32,140 bases of DNA from Alphaproteobacteria bacterium (GTDB taxonomy: Bacteria; Pseudomonadota; Alphaproteobacteria; Ferrovibrionales; Ferrovibrionaceae). The notes under the pieces were generated by a model, which saw only the letters and a list, made by a program, of their open reading frames with translations, ran no database searches and had not been told where the DNA came from. Positions 15,091 through 24,631 of this stretch are shown piece by piece (the stretch's first letter is position 1; every line of letters starts with the position of its first letter). The stretch lies in NCBI GenBank assembly GCA_026126165.1, contig JAHCJR010000031.1:1-32140 (forward strand), given 5' to 3'. Made by a program: the position numbers and the translations under genes.

Positions 15091-18063
15091 CTATTCTCCA
15101 TGCTGTTGACCGAACGGCGCGCCGGCTTCCAGATGCCTGAGCCAGGCATCGAAGCTGGCGCGGATGCGCGCTTGCGCTTCCACCAGGGCCTTCTCGAGCC
15201 CGGCGAAGTCGGATGTTCCGCCGACGCTGGCCAGCAGCCGTTCGAGACCGGGGGGCATCCTCGCGCCGTCCTCCCGGCTGTCGAAGCAGAGGCGCAGCAT
15301 CGCCTGCAGCGCGCGGAGCAGGAGGGTATCGCGCGCGAGCGCTTCGGCAACCTTCGGGTCGATCTTCCCTGCCGTGCCGAGCCGCCGGAAGGCCAGCGCG
15401 GTGTTCCCGGTCACCAGCGCCGGGTCGTCGGCGCCGTGCCGAAGCACGAGATACTGCGCGAGGAACTCCGCATCGACCAGCCCGCCGTTTGCGTGCTTGA
15501 TGTTCCAGGGATCGTCGGTGCCGTGCTGGGCCATGAGTTTCGCGTGCATGTCGAGCACTTCGGCGCGCAGTTTGTCCGGATCGCGCGGGCGCGCCAGGAT
15601 TTCCGCGAGCAGCGACTGGCAGCGCGCCCGCAACTCGCCAGGCCCGCCGACGACGCGCCCGCGCGTCAGTGCCATGTGTTCCCAGGTCCAGGCTTCCTCG
15701 CGCTGGTAGCGGGCGAGCCCGTCGAAATGCACCGCGATCGGCCCCTTGTTGCCGGACGGGCGCAGCCGCATGTCCACCTCGTAAAGCACGCCCTCGCCGG
15801 TCAGCGCGGTCAGCGCATTGATGATGCGCTGGCTCAGCCGGGTGAAATACTGGGATGGCGCGAGCTGTGTCCTGCCGTCCGACAGTTCGGCTTCCGGATC
15901 GTGGTCGTAGACGAAGATCAGGTCGAGGTCGGAGCCGAATGTCATTTCACCGGCACCGAACTTGCCTAGGCCGATAATGGTCATGCCGGCACCTTTCAGG
16001 CGGCCGTGCTGGCGGGCGAATTCGCGGCCGACAAAATCGAGCAGGTTGCGCAGCACCGATTCGGCGATCGCGGTGAGCGCGCGCCCTTCCTCCTCGATAT
16101 CGATCCGTCGCCTGAGCGCCTGCACGCCCACCTGGAAGCGGCGGTCGTTGGCGAAGCGGCGGGTGAAGTCCAAAATGTCCTGGAAATCCCGCGCCGTTTC
16201 GAGGAATGCCCGCAGGTCTTCCGTCAAGCGGTCGGCATCGGGCAGCGGATCGGCGAAGTCGGCCGCCAGCACGTTGTCGAACAGGCCGGGCTGGCGGCTG
16301 AGCCGTTCCGACAGGCGGGGGGCGCTGCCCATGACCAGGGCGACCAGATCGAGCAGCTCGGGATTGTTGTAGAAAAGGGAGAAGAGCTGGACGCCGGCCG
16401 GCAGCTTGGACAGGAAGTCGTCGAAGCGGCGGAAGGCATCGTCCGGGCTCGCGGTCCGGGCGAGCGCCTGCAACAGACGGGGCATGAGCGCCGTCAGGAG
16501 TTCGCGCGCCCGCACCGAGCGCATCGCCCGGTAGCGGCCATGATGCCAGCCGCGGATCGTGGCGGCGACCATGGAGACCTCGCCATAGCCCATGCGGGCC
16601 AGCGTGCGGATCGTATCGGGGTCGTCCTCGGTTCCGGTGAAGACGAGGCTGCCTTCCTCGGCGCCGAGATCGGGCGAGGCCTCGAACAGCGCGGCATAAT
16701 GCGCCTGCACCCGCCGCAGCACTTCGGTGAGCGCCGCCGAGAATGCCGCCGCGTCGGCGAAGCCAAGGAAGGTGGCAAGCCGCGCCAGGCCGGCGCTCGT
16801 TTCGGGCAAGGTCTGCGTCTGCTCGTCGTCGATCATCTGCAGGCGATGCTCGACCCTTCGCAGGAACTCATAGGCCGCGATCAGCTCGGTCGCGACGGTC
16901 TGCTCGAGCCGGCCGGTCTGCACCAGCGCTCGCAGCGCACCGCACGTGGTGGAGATGCGAAGCTGGCGCACGCGCCCGCCAAGGATGAGCTGCTGGGTCT
17001 GGGCGAAGAACTCGATCTCGCGGATGCCGCCCCGACCGACCTTGATGTTGTGGCCGGGAACGGCGATCTCCGAGTGTCCCTTGTGCGCATGGATCTGGCG
17101 CTTGATGGAATGGATGTCCTCGATTGCCGCGAAATCCAGGTTCTTGCGCCAGACGAAGGGCGCGATGCGCTCGAGGAAGCCGCGTCCGGCCTCGATGTCG
17201 CCGGCGATGGCGCGCGCCTTGATCATGGCGGCGCGTTCCCAGTTCTGGCCGAGGCTCTCGTAATAGGTCTCCGCTGCTTCCATCGAGATGGCGACCGGGG
17301 TCGCGGCCGGATCGGGGCGCAAGCGCAGATCGGTGCGGAAGACGTAACCGTCGGAGGTGCGTTCCTGCATCAGCCGGACCAGCCCCTGAGTCATGCGAAC
17401 GAAGAAATCCCGGATCTCCCGCTTGCCGCGATACGGGACCGTCTCCTGGTCGTAGAGGACGATGATGTCGATGTCGCTCGAATAGTTCAGTTCGCGCGCG
17501 CCAAGCTTGCCCATGGCGATCAGCGCCAGTCCGCTACCATGGCAGGGGTTTGCCGGATCGGGCAGCGCCATGTCGCCCTCGTTGGCGGCGGCGAGCAGCA
17601 GGTGCCCGGCGGCGGCATGGAGCGCGCCGGCGGCCAGGTCCGAGAGTGCCGCGGTCACCTGTTCCAGCGGCCAGAAGCCGCCGATATCGGCGATTGCCGT
17701 GAGCAGGGCGACCCGCCGCTTGGCGGCGCGCAGCCCGGCCATCAGATCCGACAGCGGAGTGGCCGGGCCGGGCAGGCGCTGGAGCTGCTCGACGAGCAAC
17801 GCATCCGGATCTTCCCCCAGGATGCGGCCGAAGAAGCGGACATCGCGCACCAGACAGGCGGTGAGGTAGGGGCTGTTGCCGAAAAGTGCCTCGAGCAGCC
17901 GCCTTCCCCGCCGGTCCGCCAACAATTCCCCGGCAAGCGCGGAGAGCCCCGCATCCTCGGCCTCTGCCACGGCCTCGCCGAATCGCTCTATGCCGCGCGC
18001 CGCCTGGTCGGGATCGTGCGCTTGCGGGAGGTCGCCAAGGCGGTCGAGCAGAAGAACTGGCAT
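15091..18063 (-). CDS. glnE: Bifunctional glutamine synthetase adenylyltransferase/adenylyl-removing enzyme
   Basis: GlnE adds AMP to, and phosphorolytically removes it from, a tyrosine of glutamine synthetase. This tunes ammonia assimilation in response to PII protein and glutamine. At 990 residues it has the full bifunctional layout. The N-terminal nucleotidyltransferase domain (de-adenylylation) has YSSDIDIIVLYD around residue 190-200. A helical middle region follows, and the C-terminal nucleotidyltransferase domain (adenylylation) has FGSDLDLIFVYD around 707. Both metal-binding DxD pairs are intact, so both activities are expected. ATG 18063 opens the frame. It is divergent from the AsmA-like gene with only 70 bases between them, and bcp follows 7 bases downstream. 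Confidence 0.95.
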   Translation of the reverse strand: MPVLLLDRLGDLPQAHDPDQAARGIERFGEAVAEAEDAGLSALAGELLADRRGRRLLEALFGNSPYLTACLVRDVRFFGRILGEDPDALLVEQLQRLPGPATPLSDLMAGLRAAKRRVALLTAIADIGGFWPLEQVTAALSDLAAGALHAAAGHLLLAAANEGDMALPDPANPCHGSGLALIAMGKLGARELNYSSDIDIIVLYDQETVPYRGKREIRDFFVRMTQGLVRLMQERTSDGYVFRTDLRLRPDPAATPVAISMEAAETYYESLGQNWERAAMIKARAIAGDIEAGRGFLERIAPFVWRKNLDFAAIEDIHSIKRQIHAHKGHSEIAVPGHNIKVGRGGIREIEFFAQTQQLILGGRVRQLRISTTCGALRALVQTGRLEQTVATELIAAYEFLRRVEHRLQMIDDEQTQTLPETSAGLARLATFLGFADAAAFSAALTEVLRRVQAHYAALFEASPDLGAEEGSLVFTGTEDDPDTIRTLARMGYGEVSMVAATIRGWHHGRYRAMRSVRARELLTALMPRLLQALARTASPDDAFRRFDDFLSKLPAGVQLFSLFYNNPELLDLVALVMGSAPRLSERLSRQPGLFDNVLAADFADPLPDADRLTEDLRAFLETARDFQDILDFTRRFANDRRFQVGVQALRRRIDIEEEGRALTAIAESVLRNLLDFVGREFARQHGRLKGAGMTIIGLGKFGAGEMTFGSDLDLIFVYDHDPEAELSDGRTQLAPSQYFTRLSQRIINALTALTGEGVLYEVDMRLRPSGNKGPIAVHFDGLARYQREEAWTWEHMALTRGRVVGGPGELRARCQSLLAEILARPRDPDKLRAEVLDMHAKLMAQHGTDDPWNIKHANGGLVDAEFLAQYLVLRHGADDPALVTGNTALAFRRLGTAGKIDPKVAEALARDTLLLRALQAMLRLCFDSREDGARMPPGLERLLASVGGTSDFAGLEKALVEAQARIRASFDAWLRHLEAGAPFGQQHGE

Positions 18064-18133
18064 TTCCGGCCATTACCGATATTTGAACAAGGCGGAGGGG
18101 CGCTCTTGCGGTAGAATCCACTATATCGACACG

Positions 18134-21100
18134 ATGGCGGGGCGGACCCGGGTGATTTTCAAGGCGAGCCGGATGATCTTCAAGCTGATCGCGGCGTTGT
18201 TCGCCGCGACGGCCATCCTGTTCGCCGCCCTGGCCTGGCGGCTGCAGGCGGGACCGATCTCGCTCGCCTTTCTCACCCCCTATTTGAACGAAGCCCTCTC
18301 CATCGGCAATGCCGGATTTCGCGCCGAGGTCGAGGATACCGTTCTGCGCTGGGAGGGATGGGCGCGCACCCTCGGCATCCAGGCGGTCAACGTGCGGCTG
18401 CTGCGCGGGGACGGCTCCCTGATTGCGGCAGTGCCCCGCCTCAATCTCGATCTCAGCGCGCGCGCGCTCCTGGAGGGGCAGCTCGCGCCCACGGAAATCG
18501 CCATTATCGGCGTGACCGCGATCCTGACGCGGCACGCCGACGGGCGATTCGATTTCGGCCTGGTGTCGAGCGAGGGCGCGTCGTCCTCGGGCAACGTGCT
18601 GGCGCTTCTGGTGGACCAGTTGAGCCGGCCGCGCGGCGAGGGGCTCGCCGGCCGGCTCGAGCGGGCAAGCATTCTCGATGCAGACCTCACCCTGGTCGAC
18701 GAACGGGCTGATTCGCTCTGGCGGGCGCCGCAGGCCCGGCTGATCCTCTGGCGGGCGGCGGACCGGGTCCAGGTCGACCTGGATGCCGATCTCGATCTCG
18801 ACGGACAGCCGGCGAAGCTGGTGGCGCTTGGCACTTTCGATCCGGCGAGCGGCGGGCTCGGTCTCCGGATCGCTTTCCGCGACCTGCCGCCGAGGCACAT
18901 TGCCGAGCGGCTGGCGCTGCCCGACGAGGTTTCGGCGCTCGACCTGCCGGTCTCCGGTTCGATCGGTTTCAGCCTCGATGCGGCCGGCAATTTTTCGGCG
19001 GTCGATTTCGACATCTCGGGCGGCGCCGGCCGGCTGTCGCTGGCGCAGCTTCGCCCCGAGCCCTACGAGGTGCGAAGCCTGCGCCTGCGTGGCAAGCTAT
19101 CCGATGCGCTCGACCGCGCCCTGATCGAGGAAGCGCGGGTCGAACTCGGCGATGTCGTGCTGAGCCTGGCCGGCATCATGCAGTATACGGCGGAGCGCGG
19201 CTTCGGTTTCGACGTCAAGGGCAGTTTCCCGACGCTGCCGACGGACGGTTTGATCGCGCACTGGCCGCCGACGTTGGCGCGCGATGCGCGCGCCTGGATC
19301 GCGCAAAACATCGCGGGAGGCAAGGTGCACGATGCCGTGCTGCGCGCCCGGGTCACGCCGGAAATGGTGCGCAGTGGCAGGCTGCCGGCGGAAGCGATCA
19401 CCCTCGATTTCGCCTTCGAGGGGTTGCAGGTCCAGTATTTTCGCGGCTTTCCCAGGCTGACCGACACGCGCGGGCAAGCCAGGCTCAACGTCAAGAGCCT
19501 CGATCTCACCATGGAAAAGGGCGTGGTCGAGCGGCTCGCCGTGGAAAGAAGCCGGCTGCTTATCACCGGCCTCGACGTCAAGGACCAGGACGCCGAAATC
19601 GACATCGTGGTGCGCGGCAGCGCGCCCGAGGCGCTGGCCCTGATCGACCGCGAGCCGCTGCGCCTGGCGACCGGCCTCGGCATTTCGCCGGCCGAAGTGG
19701 GTGGCGAGGCGGTGGTCACTGCCCGCTTCCGCTTCCCGCTGGAGAAGGACCTGGAACTCGACGAGGTCGATGTGCGCGCCAGTGCCGAACTGCGTAGCGT
19801 GTCGATCGAGAAGATTTTCGACCGCTTCCGCGTGAGCGAGGGCACCCTGGCGCTGAAAGTCGACAAGTCGATGCTGGAGGTGGCCGGCGACATCCACCTC
19901 AATCAGGTCCCGGTCAAGATCCGCTGGCTGGAGAACTTCGATGGCAAGGCGGCCTTTTCCAGCCGCTACAGCCTGGCCGGCCGGCTGGACGATGCCGGCC
20001 GGGCGGCACTCGGCCTGCAGGCCGGCGGCTACCTGTCCGGCCCGGTGCCGATCGAGACGGACGTGGAGATGATGCGCGGCGGCGGCCTGCAGGTTCGCGG
20101 GCGGGCCAACCTGACCGAGGCCGAGATCCGCATCGATCAGGCGCGCTGGCGCAAGCCGGCCGGCGTGGCGGGGCGCGGGGAGTTCCGCATGGCCGCGTCC
20201 GGCGAGCGCGTGGAGTTGCAGAGCGTCCGGCTCGAGGGCGAGGGCTTTGCCGTCGCCGGCCGGATCGGCCTGCGGGACGGCAGCCTGATGGAGGCGGAGT
20301 TCCCCGAGCTGCGTTTCGGCAAGAGCGAGGTCGCACTTTCCCTTGGCCGCCCCGCACCGGACTTGATCCAGGTGAAGATCACGGGGCGGAGCCTGGATCT
20401 CAGGCCCTATTTTGAGGATTACCATGTCATGGAGGAGCCGGACCCCGGAGGCTCTGCCGGAAACGGCCAGTCGCTGGATGTGGAAGCGCGTCTGGAGCGC
20501 GTGCTGTTCACAGACGACATGGTGCTGGATGGTGTCGAGATTCTGGCGGCACGGCGCGACGGCGTGTGGAACCGGATCGAGGCCGGTGGCGCGCTTGGTG
20601 ACCGGCAGGCGGTGACCCTGCGCCTGGCGCCGGCCGAGGGGCGGCGGCATGTACGGCTGGATGCGGGCGATGCCGGCCGCGTCGTGCGGGCGCTCGGCAT
20701 CTCCGACAGCGTCAGCGGCGGCACGCTCGAACTGAAAGCGGAGATCCGCGACGACAAGCCCAATGCGCCGGTGGAAGGGCGCCTGCGGCTTCAGGATTTC
20801 AAGCTGGTCAACGCGCCGCTGCTGGCCAAGATCCTGAACATCGCGTCCTTCGCCGGCATCGGCCAGCTCCTCACCGGCGAGGGCATCGCGTTCGTCCGGG
20901 CGGAAGTGCCGTTCACGCTCGAGGACAACGTCCTGCGGCTGCAGGATGGCCGCGCCTGGGGTTCGGCCATGGGCTTCACCGGCACCGGCAACGTCAATTT
21001 CCGGCAGGGCGAGATGGCGCTCAGCGGCACCATCGTCCCCTCCTATACGATCAACAGCCTGCTCGGTTATATCCCGCTTCTGGGCCGGGTCTTCACCAGC

Positions 21101-21301
21101 CGCGAGGGCGAGGGGCTGTTCGGTGCCGTCTACCAGGTGCAGGGACCGATCAGCGAACCCAAAGTGTCGGTCAATCCGCTTTCGGCGCTCGCGCCCGGCA
21201 TCCTGCGGCGAATGTTCGAACCCTGGGAGACCGACGGCTCGAAGCAGCCGAACGGCCCGCGCCCCGATTTCGAGCCGAGCCCGCAGGTCGGCGGCAACTG
21301 A
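18134..21301 (+). CDS. AsmA/YhdP-type large envelope protein (DUF3971 family)
   Basis: This 1055-residue protein has one N-terminal membrane helix (about residues 15-36) and a long periplasmic part of repeated beta-rich segments. Its C-terminus matches AsmA/YhdP-type domains. The stretch from LQDFKLVNAP to GTIVPSYTINSLLGYIPLLGRVF, VQGPISEPKVSVNPLSALAPG and the closing RRMFE is characteristic of the alphaproteobacterial family. In E. coli, YhdP and relatives TamB and YdbH carry phospholipid from inner to outer membrane through a hydrophobic groove; that role here is inferred from family. ATG 18134 is chosen, and ATG 18173, directly before the hydrophobic helix, is an alternative. There is no strong Shine-Dalgarno sequence at either. 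It is divergent from glnE and convergent with tyrS. Confidence 0.87.
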   Translation: MAGRTRVIFKASRMIFKLIAALFAATAILFAALAWRLQAGPISLAFLTPYLNEALSIGNAGFRAEVEDTVLRWEGWARTLGIQAVNVRLLRGDGSLIAAVPRLNLDLSARALLEGQLAPTEIAIIGVTAILTRHADGRFDFGLVSSEGASSSGNVLALLVDQLSRPRGEGLAGRLERASILDADLTLVDERADSLWRAPQARLILWRAADRVQVDLDADLDLDGQPAKLVALGTFDPASGGLGLRIAFRDLPPRHIAERLALPDEVSALDLPVSGSIGFSLDAAGNFSAVDFDISGGAGRLSLAQLRPEPYEVRSLRLRGKLSDALDRALIEEARVELGDVVLSLAGIMQYTAERGFGFDVKGSFPTLPTDGLIAHWPPTLARDARAWIAQNIAGGKVHDAVLRARVTPEMVRSGRLPAEAITLDFAFEGLQVQYFRGFPRLTDTRGQARLNVKSLDLTMEKGVVERLAVERSRLLITGLDVKDQDAEIDIVVRGSAPEALALIDREPLRLATGLGISPAEVGGEAVVTARFRFPLEKDLELDEVDVRASAELRSVSIEKIFDRFRVSEGTLALKVDKSMLEVAGDIHLNQVPVKIRWLENFDGKAAFSSRYSLAGRLDDAGRAALGLQAGGYLSGPVPIETDVEMMRGGGLQVRGRANLTEAEIRIDQARWRKPAGVAGRGEFRMAASGERVELQSVRLEGEGFAVAGRIGLRDGSLMEAEFPELRFGKSEVALSLGRPAPDLIQVKITGRSLDLRPYFEDYHVMEEPDPGGSAGNGQSLDVEARLERVLFTDDMVLDGVEILAARRDGVWNRIEAGGALGDRQAVTLRLAPAEGRRHVRLDAGDAGRVVRALGISDSVSGGTLELKAEIRDDKPNAPVEGRLRLQDFKLVNAPLLAKILNIASFAGIGQLLTGEGIAFVRAEVPFTLEDNVLRLQDGRAWGSAMGFTGTGNVNFRQGEMALSGTIVPSYTINSLLGYIPLLGRVFTSREGEGLFGAVYQVQGPISEPKVSVNPLSALAPGILRRMFEPWETDGSKQPNGPRPDFEPSPQVGGN

Positions 21302-21325
21302 CGCGCGGGCGCGTTCTCAGCCGCC
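21290..21325. terminator. Bidirectional terminator hairpin between AsmA-like gene and tyrS
   Basis: The 15-base gap between these convergent genes lies inside a strong hairpin. Outer arms GGCGG (21290-21294) and CCGCC (21321-21325), then CTGA/TCAG, then CGCGC/GCGCG pair with small bulges. The stem includes both stop codons (TGA at 21299-21301 and, on the minus strand, 21317-21319). No clear T-tract follows on the plus strand. Position and pairing support a shared transcription end. Confidence 0.5.
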
Positions 21326-22594
21326 CTGGCGGGCCGCCAGATAGACCGAGAACTTGGCTTTTTTGCCAACTTCGACCGGGATGAAGCCGAAGCGCGTGAA
21401 GCCCTGTTCGTCGAAGCGGTAGGACGGGTCGGTCACGACCTCGCCATGGACCCGCACCTGGCCGTCGCGGATCAGGTTCTTGGCGATCGAATTGTTGGCC
21501 GAGACCTGCGCCTCCACCATGGCGCGGGCCAGCGGAAAGGCCGCTGTCTCGATCTCCACCCGCTTCCAGCCACCGGCCACGGCGCCGAGATCCTCGCGCC
21601 CGGCCGGCGCTTCGAAGGTGCGGCGCGCCAGGGCCGCGGCATCTTCCGCCGCGGCGCGGCCGTGACAGAGGGCCGTCGCTTCGGTCGCCAGCAGCTTCTT
21701 GGCCTCGTTCAGTTCCTGCCCTTCCAGGCGTTCAAGTCTGGCGATCTCGTCGAGTGGCAGCTCGGTGAAGAGCCGCAGGAAGCGACCGACATCGCGGTCT
21801 TCGGTGTTGCGCCAGAACTGCCAGTAATCGAAGGGTGCCAGCTGCTCGGCATTGAGCCAGACCGCGCCCTGTGCCGTCTTGCCCATCTTGGCGCCGCTTG
21901 CCGTGGTGATCAGATGCGAGGTCAGGCCGAACAGCGAAGCATCCGCCACCCGACGGCCCAGTTCGACGCCGTTGACGATGTTGCCCCACTGGTCCGAGCC
22001 GCCCATCTGCAGCACGCAGCCATGCCGCCGGTGGAGTTCGACGAAATCGTAGGCCTGCAGGATCATGTAGTTGAATTCGAGGAAGGTCATCGGCTGCTCG
22101 CGCTCGAGGCGCAGCTTGACACTGTCGAAGCTCAGCATGCGGTTGACCGAGAAATGCCGGCCGTACTCGCGCAGGAAGCCGATATATTCCAGCCGGTCGA
22201 GCCAGTCGGCATTGTTCACCATGACCGCATCGGCCGGGCCCTCGCCAAAGGTCAGATACTTGGCGAAGATGCGCTGGATGCCTGCCATGTTGGCGGCGAT
22301 TTCCGCCTCGCTCAGCAGTTTCCGGCTTTCGTCGCGACCGGTCGGGTCGCCGACCTTGGTCGTACCGCCGCCCATCAGCACGATCGGCTTGTGGCCGCTC
22401 TGCTGCAGGTGGCGGAGAAGCATGATCTGCACCAGGCTGCCCACATGCAGGCTCGGCGCCGTGCAGTCGAAGCCGATATAGGCGACGATGCGGCCGGCCC
22501 TGGCGCGCTCGTCCAGCGCCGCAAGGTCGGTGCACTGGTGCACGAAACCGCGTTCTTGCAGCCGTTGCAGAAAATCGGAACTGGGCATCGTCAT
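21317..22594 (-). CDS. tyrS: Tyrosyl-tRNA synthetase
   Basis: TyrS charges tRNA-Tyr with tyrosine. The 425-residue class I synthetase has [16 protein letters not shown], with the HIGH-type signature HVGS at residues 50-53. The tyrosine/tRNA-binding segment [13 protein letters not shown] is present, as is the KMSKS-type loop reading KMGKT ([14 protein letters not shown]). A C-terminal S4-like RNA-binding domain ([20 protein letters not shown]) follows. The frame is open to 22636; ATG 22594 (MTMPSS) is preferred, with ATG 22588 possible, because the extra N-terminal residues do not fit the family. It is divergent from anmK with 77 bases between them, an arrangement found in many alphaproteobacteria. 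Confidence 0.96.
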   Translation of the reverse strand: MTMPSSDFLQRLQERGFVHQCTDLAALDERARAGRIVAYIGFDCTAPSLHVGSLVQIMLLRHLQQSGHKPIVLMGGGTTKVGDPTGRDESRKLLSEAEIAANMAGIQRIFAKYLTFGEGPADAVMVNNADWLDRLEYIGFLREYGRHFSVNRMLSFDSVKLRLEREQPMTFLEFNYMILQAYDFVELHRRHGCVLQMGGSDQWGNIVNGVELGRRVADASLFGLTSHLITTASGAKMGKTAQGAVWLNAEQLAPFDYWQFWRNTEDRDVGRFLRLFTELPLDEIARLERLEGQELNEAKKLLATEATALCHGRAAAEDAAALARRTFEAPAGREDLGAVAGGWKRVEIETAAFPLARAMVEAQVSANNSIAKNLIRDGQVRVHGEVVTDPSYRFDEQGFTRFGFIPVEVGKKAKFSVYLAARQGG

Positions 22595-22671
22595 CGCCGG
22601 CCTGCTGGTTTTCGGAAGGCCGGTGGTGTAGCACAAAGGTCCGGATACCGAAAGAGGAGGCGGACCCTGCC

Positions 22672-23748
22672 ATGTGGGCGCTGGGCCTGATGAGCGGCAC
22701 GTCCATGGACGGCGTGGACGCGGCTCTGATCGAGAGCGATGGCGAGCGCGTCCGCGAACTGGGGCCGTGGATCAGCCGCCCCTATCCGGACGGGTTTCGG
22801 CGCCGGTTGCGCGCCATCCTCGGGGGCCAGGGCGACGTGGCCGGCGTCGAGCGCGAGCTGACCGAGTTTCATGCGCTGACCGCCCGCGAACTCCTGGCGG
22901 CCTGGGGTCGGCCACCGGGCCAGGTCGGCGTCGTCGGCTTTCATGGCCATACGATCCTGCATCGGCCGGAGGCGGGGCGGACATGGCAGATCGGCGACGG
23001 GCCGCGCCTTGCCGCGGCGCTCGGCATCGATGTGGTCAACGACCTGCGCCAGGCGGACGTGGCGGCGGGCGGGCAGGGCGCGCCGCTGGCACCGGTCTAT
23101 CACCGCGCGCTGGCGCACGATCTTCCCCGCCCGCTCGCCGTGCTCAATATCGGGGGCGTCGCCAATGTGACCGTGATCGACCGCAGCAACGGAATGCTCG
23201 CTTTCGATACCGGTCCGGGCAATGCACTGATCGACGACTGGCTGTTGCGCCATACCGGTCGGGCGATGGACGAGGGCGGCGCGGTCGCGGCCGCCGGACG
23301 GGTGGATACTGCCCGCCTCGCGAGGCTCCTGGACCACCCCTATTTCGACCGCGTGCCGCCCAAATCCCTCGACCGGGACGATTTCTCGGCCCAGCCGCTG
23401 GCGGGGCTTTCGCTCGCCGACGGGGCGGCCACGCTGGTCGCCTTCACTGCCGCCGCGGTGCAACGCGCCCTGGTCCATGTCGCGGAACCTCCCGGCCGAT
23501 GGCTGGTCTGCGGCGGCGGCCGGCACAACCCGGCCCTGATGGCGGCGCTCGCCCGGGAGCTGGGCGTGCCGGTCGAACCGGTGGAGGCGGTCGGATGGCG
23601 CGGCGACGCGCTTGAAGCGGAAGCCTTCGCGTTCATGGCCATTCGCCATCTGCTCGGGCTGCCGATCAGCTTCCCTGGGACGACCGGTGCACCGCAGCCG
23701 ATGACGGGCGGCAGGCGCCACGCGCCGGCCGGCATCGCCTCGGCCTAG
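22672..23748 (+). CDS. anmK: Anhydro-N-acetylmuramic acid kinase
   Basis: AnmK opens the 1,6-anhydro ring of anhMurNAc and phosphorylates it to MurNAc-6-phosphate, recycling peptidoglycan fragments in the cytoplasm. The 358-residue protein has the phosphate-binding [16 protein letters not shown] at the N-terminus, GFHGHTILH, the [11 protein letters not shown] segment, [13 protein letters not shown] (catalytic Asp region) and a late [17 protein letters not shown] lies about 11 bases before ATG 22672, slightly far but present. Its 3' end overlaps the convergent hydrolase gene by 4 bases. In the window it belongs functionally with the amidase, PBP1A and M23 peptidase as part of peptidoglycan turnover, though it lies far from them. 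Confidence 0.95.
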   Translation: MWALGLMSGTSMDGVDAALIESDGERVRELGPWISRPYPDGFRRRLRAILGGQGDVAGVERELTEFHALTARELLAAWGRPPGQVGVVGFHGHTILHRPEAGRTWQIGDGPRLAAALGIDVVNDLRQADVAAGGQGAPLAPVYHRALAHDLPRPLAVLNIGGVANVTVIDRSNGMLAFDTGPGNALIDDWLLRHTGRAMDEGGAVAAAGRVDTARLARLLDHPYFDRVPPKSLDRDDFSAQPLAGLSLADGAATLVAFTAAAVQRALVHVAEPPGRWLVCGGGRHNPALMAALARELGVPVEPVEAVGWRGDALEAEAFAFMAIRHLLGLPISFPGTTGAPQPMTGGRRHAPAGIASA

Positions 23749-24398
23749 GACGCCTTTGCGGTCAGCAGGGCACGCTTCAGATAATCTTCGATGGTTGCGC
23801 CAAGAACCTCCTGCTCCTTCTCGAAGAAGTGGCTGGCACCCTTGATCGGCCGATACTCGACCGTGATATCCCGCTGGTTCGCCAGCCGGTTGGCGAGCTT
23901 CTGCACGTCGGCCTCCGCGACGAGCTGGTCGGCGGTCCCATGAATGATCAGGCCGGAGGACGGGCAGGGGGCGAGAAACGTGAAATCGAACAGGCTGGCC
24001 GGCGGCGCCACCGATATGAAGCCCGCCAGTTCCGGGCGGCGCATGAGAAGCTGCATGCCGATCCAGGCGCCGAACGAGAAGCCCGATATCCAGCAGGCCG
24101 AGGCGTTGGTGTTCATCGCCTGCATCCAGTCGAGCGCGGCAGCGGCGTCGGCGAGTTCGCCCGGACCGCCGTCATAGACCCCCTGGCTGCGGCCGACGCC
24201 GCGGAAATTGAAGCGCAGCACCGAGAAGCCGCGGCGGGCGAAGGCGTGAAAGATTGTGAACACCACCTTGTTGTTCATGGTCCCGCCATACTGGGGATGC
24301 GGGTGCAGGACCAGCGCGAGCGGCGCGGAGCTGTCGGCTGAGGGGTGGTAGCGGCCTTCCAGTCGTCCGTCCGGTCCGTTGAAGATCACGTCGGGCAT
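23745..24398 (-). CDS. Alpha/beta hydrolase, COG2945-like
   Basis: This 217-residue cytoplasmic alpha/beta hydrolase is of the small dienelactone-hydrolase-like group. Visible features are LVLHPHPQYGGTMNNKVV near the N-terminus, NFRGVGRSQG, the nucleophile elbow GFSFGAW (Ser108), an Asp-containing IHGTADQLV segment, and GASHFFEKE with the likely catalytic His. The substrate is unknown. It is divergent from the cysE-isc operon. A similar hydrolase next to Rrf2/cysteine desulfurase genes is, from memory, a recurring alphaproteobacterial arrangement, so a link to Fe-S or sulfur metabolism is possible but unproven. It overlaps anmK by 4 bases at the 3' end. Confidence 0.87.
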   Translation of the reverse strand: MPDVIFNGPDGRLEGRYHPSADSSAPLALVLHPHPQYGGTMNNKVVFTIFHAFARRGFSVLRFNFRGVGRSQGVYDGGPGELADAAAALDWMQAMNTNASACWISGFSFGAWIGMQLLMRRPELAGFISVAPPASLFDFTFLAPCPSSGLIIHGTADQLVAEADVQKLANRLANQRDITVEYRPIKGASHFFEKEQEVLGATIEDYLKRALLTAKAS

Positions 24399-24515
24399 GT
24401 TTTCTCGCGCAACTCTTGAATCCGGGAGACCTTTTTCCTATCGCAAATCCAACTGAGCAAGTCGGATATGTCGGGACCAACGCGCAGGAACGCAAAGATC
24501 TTCCGGGGGTTAAAC

Positions 24516-24543
24516 TTGACTAAACTGGTCAACAATCTATGTT
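24516..24543 (+). promoter_or_regulatory. cysE-isc promoter with Rrf2/IscR-like operator
   Basis: TTGACT (24516-24521) and TATGTT (24538-24543), spaced 16 bases, form a good sigma-70-type promoter pair in an AT-rich patch about 90 bases before cysE. The -35 lies inside an inverted repeat TTGACTAAACTGGTCAA (24516-24532), with TTGAC and GTCAA as arms and 7 bases between. Its layout resembles the IscR type 1 boxes known at E. coli iscR (TTGAC, AA-rich core, then TC at the same distance). IscR is encoded two genes downstream in the same operon, so autoregulation is the natural inference. A further inverted repeat, CTAAAC...GTTTAG (24520-24546), overlaps it. Confidence 0.65.
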
Positions 24544-24631
24544 TAGCAGTGATCAGGCCGGTTTCGGACGGCGCAGGCGGACCGCCATGGCGTGGCCCGG
24601 CCAGCGCGCGCGAATGGCGGCGGAGCATAAC

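Noticed and set aside
16006..18114. Plus-strand open frame of 702 codons opposite glnE
   Set aside because: It lies entirely antisense to glnE, which has both catalytic motifs. The frame shows no family features.
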